Below, one piece after another: positions 34,281 through 43,048 of a stretch of DNA of 64,000 nucleotides. The stretch spans positions 186,001 to 250,000 of IMG/VR virus record IMGVR_UViG_3300034358_000008. One strand, written 5' to 3'. Source of the DNA: a virus. The stretch's first letter is position 1, and each line of letters starts with the position of its first letter. The notes under the pieces were generated by a model. That model was given only the letters and a program-made list of their open reading frames with translations. It was not told the DNA's origin and ran no database searches. The position numbers and the translations under genes are program-made.

Positions 34281-34844
34281 ATGTTAGTGATGTCTAAAAG
34301 CAAAGAGCCTTTTAGAATCGCTGGATTTGACCCAGGTGCAAACTTGGGTCTTTCCCTTATCGAGAATCACTTAGATGGTTCTAAGCCAATTGTGAAGGTA
34401 GTGGAAACAGTCAAGCTGAATCCAGCTGAATTCGGATATAAGGAATTAGCAGAACTCCATGGAAACCGTGCAGTTAAGCTTATGATCCTTCATGACCGTG
34501 TAACCGTATTCCTGCGCACTCATCGTCCACATGGTGTCATCGTGGAGGGTAACTACCTAGGACGCTTCGCAACAGCGTTTGCGAGCCTTGTAGAGTGTGT
34601 AACGGTAATACGTAACGCGTGTTACGCCTATGATCCTTTCATGCAGCTCCATATCGTCGACCCTACTACAGTGAAGACGAATATCGGAATGGTGAAGATC
34701 CGTGGTACAGACAAAGAAGACGTACGCAGAGCCTTAGCAAACTTGAAGGAACTAGAATGGGACGGCATTAACATTGCTGATCTAGACGAGCACTCCATTG
34801 ACTCTATTGCAATCGGCTACTACTACTCCTCGCAACTACTTTAA
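34281..34844 (+). CDS. RuvC-like Holliday junction resolvase
   Basis: The 187-residue protein carries the RNase H-fold resolvase residues in the right order. Asp17 lies in GFDPGANLGL and Glu89 in VIVEGNYLG. A C-terminal acidic cluster (LDEHSIDSIAIGY, with Glu170 and Asp174) matches the final strand and helix of RuvC (DAADALA type). It should cut branched DNA during recombination-linked replication or packaging. An AAGGA site lies before the start. It overlaps no other gene and is followed after ten bases by the spanin gene. Confidence 0.8.
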   Translation: MLVMSKSKEPFRIAGFDPGANLGLSLIENHLDGSKPIVKVVETVKLNPAEFGYKELAELHGNRAVKLMILHDRVTVFLRTHRPHGVIVEGNYLGRFATAFASLVECVTVIRNACYAYDPFMQLHIVDPTTVKTNIGMVKIRGTDKEDVRRALANLKELEWDGINIADLDEHSIDSIAIGYYYSSQLL

Positions 34845-34854
34845 GAGGATGACT

Positions 34855-35292
34855 ATGTTCACCTTATTGAAAAGTGCAAGCACTAAGATATTCGTAATCG
34901 TAATTCTAATACTCGCTGTGGGGAGCTTTGGATTATGGAAGCTGTATACGGGTAACTTGGTAGAGACGGGAAGCCTACAAACTGAGAACGGAACTCTACA
35001 ACAAAATGTGGTCCACACCGAGGAATCGGCAAAGATCGCTGATCGTGTAGTTACCGACTACGCAACCGAAGCCAAGCAGTCTCAACTAGATATAGTCAAC
35101 TTGAGAAAAGAGACAATCAATGAGTACGTTAAGAAAATCGAACCTGTGGTACCTGCTAAGGAAGCAAGCCGTAAAGGTGATGTTCCTGATGGGGCTGATC
35201 GCGTTGGTGTCCTCGCTGACCGCATGTACGAGTACTATTGTCGTGCCCGCCCCGGCGACACACGATGCAGTGCCGTCACTCCTGTTAAGTAA
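34855..35292 (+). CDS. inner-membrane spanin (Rz-like)
   Basis: The 145-residue protein has one N-terminal membrane helix (KIFVIVILILAVGSFGLWKL) followed by a long helical periplasmic domain with many Glu, Gln and Lys, as in Rz proteins. The C-terminal end (YCRARPGDTRCSAV) could touch the outer-membrane partner. I use the ATG at 34855, six bases behind AAGAGG. The partner lipoprotein gene begins inside it in another frame, which is the classical arrangement. The pair should fuse inner and outer membranes at the end of lysis. Confidence 0.75.
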   Translation: MFTLLKSASTKIFVIVILILAVGSFGLWKLYTGNLVETGSLQTENGTLQQNVVHTEESAKIADRVVTDYATEAKQSQLDIVNLRKETINEYVKKIEPVVPAKEASRKGDVPDGADRVGVLADRMYEYYCRARPGDTRCSAVTPVK

Positions 35293-35512
35293 GTGTCAGG
35301 TTGATGCACCGCCTACCAAAGAAGAACTTGTAAATGCTCAAGACGTGTTCCCCACAGCTACGAATGTGTGGGAAGCAAGATTCTTGATTATGTACGACGC
35401 ATACTTAGGTCAGACAGGGAACCTGTTTAACTGTGATCTCCAGGTTGACTCAATTCGTAGTTGGGACACTCAACATCTGGAGATAAAATATGAAGCTCGA
35501 AGAGTTCCTTAG
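35120..35512 (+). CDS. outer-membrane spanin lipoprotein (Rz1-like), overlapping
   Basis: This gene lies in the +1 frame inside and beyond the Rz-like gene. Its protein has a basic N-terminus, a hydrophobic signal segment (MFLMGLIALVSSLTAC) and a lipobox (SLTAC) whose cysteine would be lipidated. A Pro-containing exported region follows (TIVVPAPATHDAVP). At about 95 residues after the lipobox it is longer than the shortest Rz1 proteins. The start may be at 35120 or at an internal ATG at 35180. It should act with the inner-membrane spanin in lysis. It overlaps the next gene by 23 bases. Confidence 0.75.
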   Translation: MSTLRKSNLWYLLRKQAVKVMFLMGLIALVSSLTACTSTIVVPAPATHDAVPSLLLSKCQVDAPPTKEELVNAQDVFPTATNVWEARFLIMYDAYLGQTGNLFNCDLQVDSIRSWDTQHLEIKYEARRVP

Positions 35513-35885
35513 TGAGCAGGGGACCGATCCGTTGACAGATGAACTCAACGGTCGTCCATTGCGTGCGTTTATCAATGCTAACCTCAAAAGGGTTGGTAGT
35601 GAACCTATCGACGCGGATACAACGTGTGACGTTATCCTTGAACGCATTTACGGCATCGAGGATGTAGATGTACAGAATACTTTGCTTAACCGCACAGTAG
35701 CTAATCTAAAGGGTGATTCGAACTATAAGCGGTTCAGTATGTACGGGGCAATCCTGCTGACAGTAATCGTGATTGGGTTGATCGTCACTGGTGGCCATCT
35801 AAGTCCTGAAGTTATTGATGCATTGAAGTCTATCGCTTTAGGCATTATTAACCTTATCGGTCCAAATACACCGCCTACAACCTAA
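35490..35885 (+). CDS. putative holin or lysis-cassette membrane protein, 131 aa
   Basis: The protein has a soluble acidic N-terminal part of about 80 residues, then a membrane helix (YGAILLTVIVIGLIVTGG) and a second weaker hydrophobic segment (IDALKSIALGIINLIG). It lies directly between the spanin pair and the endolysin, where a holin is expected. The long N-terminal domain is unlike the smallest holins, so another membrane role is possible. The unit ends at a terminator seven bases later. Confidence 0.5.
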   Translation: MKLEEFLSEQGTDPLTDELNGRPLRAFINANLKRVGSEPIDADTTCDVILERIYGIEDVDVQNTLLNRTVANLKGDSNYKRFSMYGAILLTVIVIGLIVTGGHLSPEVIDALKSIALGIINLIGPNTPPTT

Positions 35886-35891
35886 CTATAG

Positions 35892-35911
35892 CCTCCCCTT
35901 TCTAGGGGAGG
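35892..35911 (+). terminator. terminator after the spanin/holin genes
   Basis: CCTCCCCT pairs with AGGGGAGG around TTCT, followed by TTTTATAATG. Confidence 0.75.
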
Positions 35912-35968
35912 TTTTATAATGCTATGTAAGTTAAGTAGATCTTTCACACGTTTTAAAGAGGGTTTAAC

Positions 35969-36508
35969 ATGAGTGATCGTTTTCCCTACAACATGTTTTC
36001 GCGAGAAGCACTTGTAGAGCTGGTCCGGCGATCCGAGCACCGACCTGATCTGAAGGATGAATACATTACCTTTGAGGATTTGTTCTTCTCCCCATCGGTG
36101 GTTGAACCGGGGCGCACTTATGTCGAGATGGTCGATCGCGTAACGAGTCATAAAGACTGGTTCGAGTTCAGACGACTGGACTTTGCAGACCGTCGGTGTC
36201 TGGGGCCTTCGATTAGTATCAAGGTCATGGGTGATCCGACCCCCGCTAGCATTGCGGCTGAAATCAACCGCTCTCGGCTAATGAAATTAGGTCCTAGTGA
36301 TGTATCTTTCTCCGAAGAAGTGATCCCAGTAATTGGCACCACTTTTGAATATGAATTCACAGCGCTGACCGGTAGTTACGTTTACTACGGTAAGACTACG
36401 ATCCAAGTAGAGGTTATCCCAGTCTCTCAATGGACACGTTATCTCGAATCCGGGACAATTCGTTACACAGAAGAAGGTGTTACACGCGATCTAGAACATC
36501 GAGTGTAA
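35969..36508 (+). CDS. hypothetical protein before the endolysin, 179 aa
   Basis: I do not recognise this soluble protein. It has a mixed helix and strand pattern, with a beta-rich C-terminal half (TTFEYEFTALTGSYVYYGKT). An AGAGGG ribosome site precedes it, and the endolysin gene starts 15 bases after its stop, so both are made together. It may be a structural or lysis-related protein. Confidence 0.6.
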   Translation: MSDRFPYNMFSREALVELVRRSEHRPDLKDEYITFEDLFFSPSVVEPGRTYVEMVDRVTSHKDWFEFRRLDFADRRCLGPSISIKVMGDPTPASIAAEINRSRLMKLGPSDVSFSEEVIPVIGTTFEYEFTALTGSYVYYGKTTIQVEVIPVSQWTRYLESGTIRYTEEGVTRDLEHRV

Positions 36509-36523
36509 TACACTGGAGTTAAT

Positions 36524-37318
36524 ATGGCTTTGTTAAAGAATGGTTCCCGTGGGGAACAGGTTGCTGCACTACAGCGTCAACTGAAGAGTCTTGGTTACGT
36601 TCTCAAAGATGACGGTGTCTTTGGTGACACTACCGAGAGTTACGTAAAAGAAGTTCAGCGTAAATTCAAACTCAAGGATGATGGGATTGTAGGCGACAAA
36701 ACCTGGGCTGTTATCAACACCCCTAACACTACTCTGAAGTCTCTAACTGAAGAGGACTTTAAATGGGCAGCAGACTTCCTTGCGGATGACGTGCCATCAG
36801 TTAAAGCTGTACGTGAAGTAGAAGCACCTCAAGGTGGCTTCCTTCCAGATGGACGTGTAACCATTCTCTATGAACGTCATGTGATGTATCGTCAGCTTTT
36901 CGCCAACGGTATTGATCCAGACCCTATCTCAGCTAAGTTCCCTGACATCGTTAATAAGAAGACGGGCGGTTATCTGGGTAAGGCGGCTGAATACACGCGC
37001 TTGGATAAAGCCAAGCAGATTGATGATAAGTCTGCATTAGAGTCCTGCTCTTGGGGCGCATACCAGATAATGGGTTACCATTGGAAACTACTGGGGTTCA
37101 AGGACGTTTACGAACTCATCGCTAAGATGGAGTCTTCGGAACGCGGTCAACTGGAATGCTTCGTGCGCTTCATTAAGGCCAACCCTGTATTGCTGAAAGC
37201 TATCCGTCAGGATGATTGGGTTACTTTCGCCCGCTATTACAACGGCTCGAATTATCGTGCTAATAAGTACGACGAAAAGCTTGAAGCTGCATTTAAGCAA
37301 AACGGCGGCTTGAAATAA
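36524..37318 (+). CDS. modular endolysin: peptidoglycan-binding domain plus muramidase
   Basis: Residues 5-66 form a peptidoglycan-binding domain of the PG_binding_1 type (GSRGEQVAALQRQLKSLGY and DGIVGDKTWAVIN). Residues 75-264 match the N-acetylmuramidase family DUF3380: catalytic-region Glu98/Glu100 (AVREVEAPQGG), the Glu-Arg-His motif (ILYERHVMY), and SWGAYQIMGYHW. The protein should cut the glycan strands of the cell wall. It has no signal peptide, so it depends on a holin. The domain order, binding domain first, is typical of phiKZ-type Pseudomonas phages. Confidence 0.9.
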   Translation: MALLKNGSRGEQVAALQRQLKSLGYVLKDDGVFGDTTESYVKEVQRKFKLKDDGIVGDKTWAVINTPNTTLKSLTEEDFKWAADFLADDVPSVKAVREVEAPQGGFLPDGRVTILYERHVMYRQLFANGIDPDPISAKFPDIVNKKTGGYLGKAAEYTRLDKAKQIDDKSALESCSWGAYQIMGYHWKLLGFKDVYELIAKMESSERGQLECFVRFIKANPVLLKAIRQDDWVTFARYYNGSNYRANKYDEKLEAAFKQNGGLK

Positions 37319-37390
37319 TACCCAACAGTATGTGTCTTATTTTACTAAGGCGAAATTGGGTGGTTAATCTATTTTTTAAAGGAAATCACA

Positions 37391-40300
37391 ATGGCTGATC
37401 CAAAAAAAGCTGGTATGATCTCGGGCATGTCGCCCCTTGCAATCATCACTGGTGATGAGCTGATGGAAGTCTCCTCGCGTCAAAGCGATGGGACTTGGAA
37501 AACGTTTTCCATTCTGATCAACAAGATCCGTACCAACCAAGGTCTCTCTGCCTATGAAGTAGCTGTGAAGAACGGTTACCAAGGCACAGAAGTCGAGTGG
37601 TTGGATACGCTGAATGGTAAGTCGGCATATGAACTTGCCGTAGAGCTAGGCTTTACCGGCACTGAAGCACAATGGCTGAAGACCCTCGTCGGTGAATCCG
37701 CTTACGATGAAGCTGTAGATCAAGGCTTCCCCGGTACCGAAGCTGAATGGCTGGCGTCTCTAGTTGGTAAGTCCGCCTTTGAAATTGCTAAGGCTAACGG
37801 CTTCGTGGGCACACAAGTTGAATGGCTTGCAAGTCTGAAAGGCCACTCGGCTTATCAGATCGCCAAAGAAATTGATCCAACTGTAGGTACTGAGGCTGAA
37901 TGGCTCCAGACTTTGGTTGGTGCTTCTGCTTACCAAACAGCTGTGGATAAAGGTTTCGTTGGTACAGAAGCTGCTTGGTTGGATTCCCTCAAAGGTAAGT
38001 CCGCTTATCAGATCTGGGTTGCCTCGGGTAACAGTGGTACTGAAGCTGACTTCATCGCTTCGCTGAAAGGTGAAGACGGTACCGACGGTGATGATGGCGA
38101 ATCTGCTTATGCGCTGTGGGAAGCTATCCCGGCTAACGCAGGTAAAACAGAAGCCGAGTTCCTCGATTCCCTTAAAGGGAAGGATGGTACTAATGGCACC
38201 AACGGTAACGACGGTGAGTCGGCCTATGAGGTCTGGGAATCTCTTCCTGGGAACGCAGGTAAGACCGAAGTTGACTTCATCGTTAGTCTGAAAGGCCAAG
38301 ATGGTACCAACGGTACCGATGGCACAAACGGAACAGATGGTGAATCCGCTTACGAAGTTTGGGAAGGTCTTCCAGGCAATACTGGTAAAACACCACAAGA
38401 GTTTATTAACTCTCTGCGTGGCACCAATGGTACTAACGGTACCAATGGCGCAACCGGTAAGTCTGCTTATGAAGTGTGGCTCCTGCAAGCTGGTAATGCC
38501 GGTAAGACAGAAGCTGAGTTCATTGCCAGCTTGAAAGGTACAGACGGCACTAACGGAACCAATGGTACTAATGGTGCAGCTGGTAAATCGGCTTACGAGA
38601 TTTGGGTAGCACTACCAGCTAACGCCGGTAAGACCGAACAACAGTTCTTGGATAGCCTTGTTGGTAAATCTGCTTACGCTGAATGGTTGGCACTGGGTAA
38701 CACCGGTGATACCTCTGCATTCTTGCTGTCTCTGAAAGGTGACCGCGGGGCGCAAGGCGACTCGGCTTATCAAGTATGGTTGGCGGCTGGTAATACTGGT
38801 TCGCAAGCTGTTTACTTGGCATCCCTCAAAGGTAGTGATGGTGAGAATGGTACTGACGGCACCGATGGTGCTGCTGGTAAACCAATCACTGTGTTGGACG
38901 AATTGACCCAAGCTGAATTCGATCAGATCGTATCGGAAGGTACTTCTGCAACCGCTGATGCTTACTGGGTAGGTGACTTCATCTACGTTTACAACGGTAC
39001 TGACTGGGTTCAATCCCCGAACGTTCGTGGTAAAGATGGTAAAGGTCTGAACTATCTGGGTGAATGGCCAGGTAACCTCTCGCTGCCTTTGGGTAGCAAC
39101 TACGTAGCTGGCGACACTTACGTTTGGGGTCAAGACAACCTGAACAAATCCCTGTGGACTTTGGTTGAAGAACCGACTCGCGCTTGGGTTGATATCGGTG
39201 TTCCAGGTCCTAAGGGTGATTCCGCTTACCAAACTTGGTTGGGTCTGCCTGGCAATGCCGGTAAAACACAGCAAGAATTTATCGACTCTATCAAGGGCGA
39301 TAAAGGTGATGATGGTGACATCGGTCCTATTGGTAAGTCGGCATACGTGTTGGCTCAAGAGGAAGGCTTCGTAGGTACTGTTGAAGAGTACGTCGAATCC
39401 CTGCATGGTCAATCTGCTTATCAGACTTGGGAAGAACAAGCTGGTAACGCTGGTAAAACCGAAGCGGAATTCATCGCTAGCCTGAAAGGCGCTAAAGGTG
39501 ATGCCGCTGCTGCATTTGAGATCATCGATCAGCTGACCAACATCTCTCAGTTGCCACGTCCGGGTGATGCTACTCGTGCTTACTACGTTAACAAAGATCT
39601 CTACGTTTGGTTCACTGCTAAAGACGACTATGAGAACCTCGGTTCTCTGGACGGCGCTTCGGCATACCAAGTTTGGCTGGATCTGGGTAACACTGGTACT
39701 GCACAAGACTTCATCAATAGCCTGAAGGGCACTAACGGTACCAATGGTACTAACGGCGCATCTGCCTACGATACTTACAAAGCCCTTCCGGGTAATGCAA
39801 GTAAGACTGAGGCTGAATTCATCGCCTCTCTCAAAGGTACTGATGGGACAAACGGTACCAATGGTACTAACGGTAAGTCTGCTTACGAGCTGGCTGTAGC
39901 TGGTGGTTACGTTGGGACTGAAGCTGCTTGGATTGCTTCGCTCAAAGGTAAGAACCTGCAAGTGAATGGTACTCAGGCTAACGCTGCTGCTATTCAAGCA
40001 CTACCTACCCCTGCTAACCAAGATGCTTGGGTTGCTAACGATACCGGTAACCTGTGGATCTATGCTACCTCTGCTTGGATCGATGCTGGTCTTTTCCGTG
40101 GTGCTAAAGGTACAGACGGTACTAATGGCCAATCGGCCTATGAACTCTACAAAGCTCAACCGGGTAACTCTGGTAAGACTGAAGCTGAGTTCTTGGCTTC
40201 GCTGAAGGGCACCAATGGTACTAACGGTACCAATGGCACGAACGTAAAAGTTCTGGGCTCTAAGGCTAACCTTGCTGCTATCCAAGCTTTGCCAACTCCT

Positions 40301-41746
40301 GCACAACAGGATGCTTGGACTGCTCTGGATACACTGCACCTGTACATGTACATCGGTGCTGCTTGGGTGGACCTCGGTTCGTTCAAAGGTGACAAGGGCG
40401 ATCAAGGTATCCAAGGTCCTGCTGGTCAAGGTATCAACATCGTAAGTACAGTCACTCTGTTGGCTGACCGTCCACTGGCTTCTACCCTGAATCCAGGTGA
40501 TGCTGTTTACGTTGAAGCTACTGGTTCCCTGTACCAAGTGAACGATGCACACGTCTATGGCGTAGGTATTCCGATCCGTGGTCTGAAAGGCGACAAAGGT
40601 GATCAGGGTAACCAAGGTGTGATGGGTCCTGGTATTACCATCCAAGGTTCCTACGCTACCGCTGCTGCTCTGATTGCAGCGCATCCTACCGGTTCTCCGG
40701 GTGAAGCTTACACTGTTGGTTCTAACCTGTACCTGTACGGTGTTAACCCTGTTGGCGGCGCTACTGAGTGGTATAATGCCGGTCAGTTCAAAGGTGACAA
40801 GGGTGATAAAGGCGACATTGGTAACCGTGGTCTTCCGGGTGATAAAGGCGTTAAGGGTGATCGCGGTTCGCTGTGGCTCAACCTTGGCTCTACTGCTGCT
40901 CCGACTCCGACTTACGGTACCGTAGGCGATTGGGCTATCACCACTGACTTCATTACTTACTACAAGGATGAAGGCGCTGGTTGGGTTCGTATTGGTCCAA
41001 TGGTTCCAGGTGGTATCTCCTCGCCTGCAATCGGTCTCGGTAAAGTTGTCCGTGAGGGCGACAACTGGGTAGCATTGCCAGTGGACGAAGTTACTTCTCC
41101 AGTACTCGACACACAGTACGTCCGTAAGGGTATTGCTGGTGGTAAGACTGTCTGGGCTGTACTGAGCGTTCCTGCTGCTGGTATCCCAGAAGTACCGGGC
41201 TCCACTGTTATCCCACAAGGTCGTACTTCGGCTGGCTGGGTATCGGTAATTGCTCTGCCGACTGGTCAAACAGCTGGTAAGCAATACGTTTGGAAAGATG
41301 GTGCTTTCGCCCTGTCTCCAATCCAAGTAGCTGCTGCTCCGGGTACAGTTGGTAAGGTATACGGTTACAGTGTCGATGGTAGTGGTGTTGGTTCGTGGGC
41401 AGACATGACCCTCGACTCCTACAACCTGCTGGCTGACGCCGCTCCACGTACCACCAGTTTCACTGTGAACCCAGCTACCCAGAACTGCTACTCTGTTTCT
41501 GGTACTACCGCTGGTATCGTAGTGACCTTGCCTAAGTTGGCTACCGGTCGTTCGATGATGTGTGTATTTACCGTAGTGGGTGCAACTAACAAGTTGACCT
41601 TCGCTGCTGGTACTGGTGCACCTACCGTCGCATACAACGGTAACACTGCTGCTGTTGACATTGAATACGGTGCTTCTTCGACCGTGCTCACTGCCTTCTA
41701 CAATGGTATCAACACTTGGATCATCTCCAAGGGTCCTGCTTACTAA
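37391..41746 (+). CDS. giant collagen-like modular tail fibre, 1451 aa
   Basis: The protein is built from about 21 copies of a short module beginning Ser-Ala-Tyr. There are two subtypes: one ends GTEAEWLASLKGK, the other reads NAGKTEAEFIASLKG. Between many modules lie collagen-like Gly-X-Y runs (GTNGTNGTNG, GDKGDKGDIG). Interspersed domains of about 70 residues (for example near 490-570 and 850-900, with AIQALPTPANQDAW) repeat twice or more. The C-terminal 300 residues are beta-rich and may be the receptor-binding tip. It should trimerise as a long fibre. It follows the endolysin, where phiKZ also has a large structural gene, as I recall. Confidence 0.8.
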   Translation: MADPKKAGMISGMSPLAIITGDELMEVSSRQSDGTWKTFSILINKIRTNQGLSAYEVAVKNGYQGTEVEWLDTLNGKSAYELAVELGFTGTEAQWLKTLVGESAYDEAVDQGFPGTEAEWLASLVGKSAFEIAKANGFVGTQVEWLASLKGHSAYQIAKEIDPTVGTEAEWLQTLVGASAYQTAVDKGFVGTEAAWLDSLKGKSAYQIWVASGNSGTEADFIASLKGEDGTDGDDGESAYALWEAIPANAGKTEAEFLDSLKGKDGTNGTNGNDGESAYEVWESLPGNAGKTEVDFIVSLKGQDGTNGTDGTNGTDGESAYEVWEGLPGNTGKTPQEFINSLRGTNGTNGTNGATGKSAYEVWLLQAGNAGKTEAEFIASLKGTDGTNGTNGTNGAAGKSAYEIWVALPANAGKTEQQFLDSLVGKSAYAEWLALGNTGDTSAFLLSLKGDRGAQGDSAYQVWLAAGNTGSQAVYLASLKGSDGENGTDGTDGAAGKPITVLDELTQAEFDQIVSEGTSATADAYWVGDFIYVYNGTDWVQSPNVRGKDGKGLNYLGEWPGNLSLPLGSNYVAGDTYVWGQDNLNKSLWTLVEEPTRAWVDIGVPGPKGDSAYQTWLGLPGNAGKTQQEFIDSIKGDKGDDGDIGPIGKSAYVLAQEEGFVGTVEEYVESLHGQSAYQTWEEQAGNAGKTEAEFIASLKGAKGDAAAAFEIIDQLTNISQLPRPGDATRAYYVNKDLYVWFTAKDDYENLGSLDGASAYQVWLDLGNTGTAQDFINSLKGTNGTNGTNGASAYDTYKALPGNASKTEAEFIASLKGTDGTNGTNGTNGKSAYELAVAGGYVGTEAAWIASLKGKNLQVNGTQANAAAIQALPTPANQDAWVANDTGNLWIYATSAWIDAGLFRGAKGTDGTNGQSAYELYKAQPGNSGKTEAEFLASLKGTNGTNGTNGTNVKVLGSKANLAAIQALPTPAQQDAWTALDTLHLYMYIGAAWVDLGSFKGDKGDQGIQGPAGQGINIVSTVTLLADRPLASTLNPGDAVYVEATGSLYQVNDAHVYGVGIPIRGLKGDKGDQGNQGVMGPGITIQGSYATAAALIAAHPTGSPGEAYTVGSNLYLYGVNPVGGATEWYNAGQFKGDKGDKGDIGNRGLPGDKGVKGDRGSLWLNLGSTAAPTPTYGTVGDWAITTDFITYYKDEGAGWVRIGPMVPGGISSPAIGLGKVVREGDNWVALPVDEVTSPVLDTQYVRKGIAGGKTVWAVLSVPAAGIPEVPGSTVIPQGRTSAGWVSVIALPTGQTAGKQYVWKDGAFALSPIQVAAAPGTVGKVYGYSVDGSGVGSWADMTLDSYNLLADAAPRTTSFTVNPATQNCYSVSGTTAGIVVTLPKLATGRSMMCVFTVVGATNKLTFAAGTGAPTVAYNGNTAAVDIEYGASSTVLTAFYNGINTWIISKGPAY

Positions 41747-41762
41747 CTGAAGCGTCATAAAG

Positions 41763-41783
41763 CCCCTCCTTTAACGGGAGGGG
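41763..41783. terminator. bidirectional terminator after the giant fibre
   Basis: CCCCTCC pairs with GGAGGGG around a seven-base loop. CATAAG-type and CTTATG flanks extend the symmetry on both sides. It separates converging genes. Confidence 0.75.
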
Positions 41784-41793
41784 TCTTATGTCG

Positions 41794-42576
41794 TTAATCG
41801 CTTAACTCTTGTGCAATCCGTTCTTCATCAGTTAACCACTTCTCTTCACGAGTACCGCCGTGAACGTTAAGAATACTGAAGTACTTTGCATCAATGAACT
41901 CGAAGTCCATGTGAATCAGCTTCTCTCTGCGGAAAGCATTCAGCACTTGCTTCTTAGCATCAATAGACATCTCACTAACGTCAGCTTCAAAGATCTTAGG
42001 AGCAATGAAGTTGAAACAGTTAATACGAATTTTACCAAGCTCAATCGCGTGAGTCTTGATCCATTCAGGGAACTCGTACATAATGGCAGCAGCAAAGTTC
42101 TCATTCAAGAACTGTGGCGTAACTTCAATCATTGGTACACTGATCAATTCGATCACTGTAGATTGACCGTAGAGTTCATGCATGATGTCACGAAGCCATT
42201 CGATCATGTTAGAATCAAAGTCGTATGGCCAGTAGTTAATGGTTAGACCAACCTGATCATCAGCATCACCCATCTGATTCATTCGGTTGATATGGTCATC
42301 AGCTAATAGACGAATAATGAATGGTGTGATACCCGAGCGTACGGAAGCAGCAATAGTCGCCATGGTGTTCTCGCCACCACGTTGAGCATAGGCTTCAGCA
42401 AACATTTCATTACTAATCAAACCACCAGTCATTCGATCCCAGAAATCGTTCTCACGAGTCCAGTAGTGATCGCCACTCACAAGCACTCTGGCAGCGTCTT
42501 GGTTCAATCTTGCAATGGTACCAAGGCGAGTGTCTAAATGAGCGTCTAGGGGTGTTAGGATTCGTTTAAGGCCCAT
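41794..42576 (-). CDS. hypothetical protein, 260 aa
   Basis: I do not recognise this soluble protein. It begins with a helical segment (LDAHLDTRLGTIARLNQDAA), has a beta-rich centre (STVIELISVPMIEVTPQFL) and an acidic C-terminal end. It overlaps the stop of the upstream gene by one base (TAATG) and is the last gene of a minus-strand operon that includes the RNA polymerase beta-C gene. A virion role is possible from its position. Confidence 0.6.
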   Translation of the reverse strand: MGLKRILTPLDAHLDTRLGTIARLNQDAARVLVSGDHYWTRENDFWDRMTGGLISNEMFAEAYAQRGGENTMATIAASVRSGITPFIIRLLADDHINRMNQMGDADDQVGLTINYWPYDFDSNMIEWLRDIMHELYGQSTVIELISVPMIEVTPQFLNENFAAAIMYEFPEWIKTHAIELGKIRINCFNFIAPKIFEADVSEMSIDAKKQVLNAFRREKLIHMDFEFIDAKYFSILNVHGGTREEKWLTDEERIAQELSD

Positions 42577-43046
42577 TACTTGCCTCCCTTAGTTGGTACC
42601 AGTGAAGCGAGGAACTGATTCACTACTCGCATGTTGGTTGCAGCGTACATTAAGAAGAATAACCAGTAGTTAGCCTTAAGGATAGTCTCTAGTTCTGAGT
42701 GTTCAGCAGCTTTGTCGATTGTCTCGTTATCTACGATGCCTGTGGCGTTGGTAAAGGGGACAAATGCAGGTACGAACCGTTTGATAGCCAAATCGATATC
42801 ATCGACACACTGAACAAATGTAGCGGTAGTAGCCATTAGCGTCTGAATATAGGAAGTCTTCTCCCGCAGTTTCTTCCAGACGTTGCTCTCTACGTATTTG
42901 TCAGCGAACATAATAAGATTCGTGTCGCCACGAATCTCAGTTATGATTGTTACCAAACCTTCGGCGTGCGCTTCATCCTCAGCATTGAACAATTCGTTCA
43001 ACGCCTCAACCAATGCTTCTTTTAGTTGGTTGTTGAGGTCTGACAT
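42576..43046 (-). CDS. hypothetical helical protein, 156 aa
   Basis: I do not recognise this mainly helical, acidic protein. A hydrophobic stretch near residues 127-147 (YWLFFLMYAATNMRVVNQFL) could be membrane-associated or an interface. It lies two bases after the beta-C gene and overlaps the next gene by one base, so it is translationally coupled to both. Confidence 0.6.
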   Translation of the reverse strand: MSDLNNQLKEALVEALNELFNAEDEAHAEGLVTIITEIRGDTNLIMFADKYVESNVWKKLREKTSYIQTLMATTATFVQCVDDIDLAIKRFVPAFVPFTNATGIVDNETIDKAAEHSELETILKANYWLFFLMYAATNMRVVNQFLASLVPTKGGK

Positions 43047-43048
43047 TA

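Noticed and set aside
37321-37390. ACCCAA/TTGGGT pairing between endolysin and fibre genes as a terminator
   Set aside because: The loop would be about 30 bases and the stem is short, so it is not a convincing terminator.
40001-41758. Antisense frames opposite the giant fibre gene
   Set aside because: The repeat structure of the fibre gene creates long Thr/Val/Ser-rich antisense frames. They start or end within the terminator and have no recognisable domain.
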